A stretch of DNA of 13,322 nt from Comamonadaceae bacterium. Lineage in GTDB: Bacteria > Pseudomonadota > Gammaproteobacteria > Burkholderiales > Burkholderiaceae_C. Below are positions 13,297 to 13,322 of this stretch, piece after piece. The notes below the pieces were generated by a model. That model saw only the letters and a program-made list of their open reading frames with translations. It did no database searches and had not been told where the DNA came from. The stretch's first letter is position 1; each line of letters opens with the position of its first letter. The DNA is taken from the NCBI GenBank assembly GCA_947478935.1, contig CANJXV010000041.1, positions 1 to 13,322 on the forward strand, in the 5' to 3' direction. A program made the translations under genes and the position numbers.

Positions 13297-13322
13297 ATGA
13301 TGTTTCTACGCAAATCCAGTGA
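13297..13322 (+). CDS. Start of a divergent gene, possibly pirin (truncated by window end)
   Basis: An ATG at 13297, directly followed by another ATG at 13300, opens a frame reading MMFLRKSS with no stop before the window ends. Bacterial pirins of the YhaK group often begin with M-x-x-x-R-x-x followed by a short Ser/Ala run and RGHAD, and yhaK lies beside yhaJ in E. coli, so a pirin is a reasonable guess. No ribosome site is visible upstream. A TAACAT hexamer at 13285-13290 would put the transcription start at about 13297, so the mRNA could be leaderless. Only eight codons are seen, so the call is weak. Confidence 0.35.

Overview
The window looks like ordinary chromosome from a betaproteobacterium of the order Burkholderiales, most likely Comamonadaceae-like. 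This is inferred from the moderately high GC, dense gene packing, and familiar proteins: an orphan LivK-type binding protein with an AMA-Q signal cleavage site, a stand-alone PuuD-N-like membrane protein, a DinG helicase, and a TrmB/GluQ-RS cluster. No phage, transposase, CRISPR array, rRNA or tRNA gene is visible. The only repeat-like element is a REP/MITE-style inverted repeat at 1398-1486.

Layout. 2-928 (+): C-terminal part of a sulfatase ending in a membrane anchor. 918-1343 (-): a small SGNH/GDSL-like protein that seems to lack the usual His and Asn, convergent with and overlapping the sulfatase. 1344-1526: intergenic, with the inverted repeat. 1527-2833 (-): two overlapping genes, an unrecognised 173-aa membrane-anchored protein followed by an HTTM-like polytopic membrane protein. 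3050-3643 (+): a membrane protein resembling the N-terminal domain of PuuD-type urate oxidase, divergent from that pair and with its own promoter candidate. 3814-4953 (+): a LivK-type periplasmic binding protein without transporter genes beside it. 4971-5000: a bidirectional terminator. 5016-7238 (-): a DinG-family iron-sulfur helicase. 7404-8540 (+): a Tat-exported transglutaminase-like protein.

8537-12209 (-) is a four-gene run: FAD oxidoreductase (renalase/amine-oxidase type), gluQ, trmB, and an RluA-family pseudouridine synthase. Its last three genes all concern RNA modification: glutamylation of queuosine in tRNA-Asp, m7G46 in tRNA, and pseudouridine in rRNA or tRNA. A YhaJ-like LysR regulator (12280-13209, -) lies upstream, followed by a LysR-type binding site and the first codons of a divergent gene that runs off the window. 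By analogy with E. coli yhaJ/yhaK, that gene may encode a pirin.

The least explained items are the HTTM pair, the degenerate SGNH protein, the stand-alone PuuD-N-like protein, and the membrane-tailed sulfatase. Nothing here clearly amounts to a new multi-gene defence or metabolic system. The HTTM pair is the best candidate for undescribed biology.
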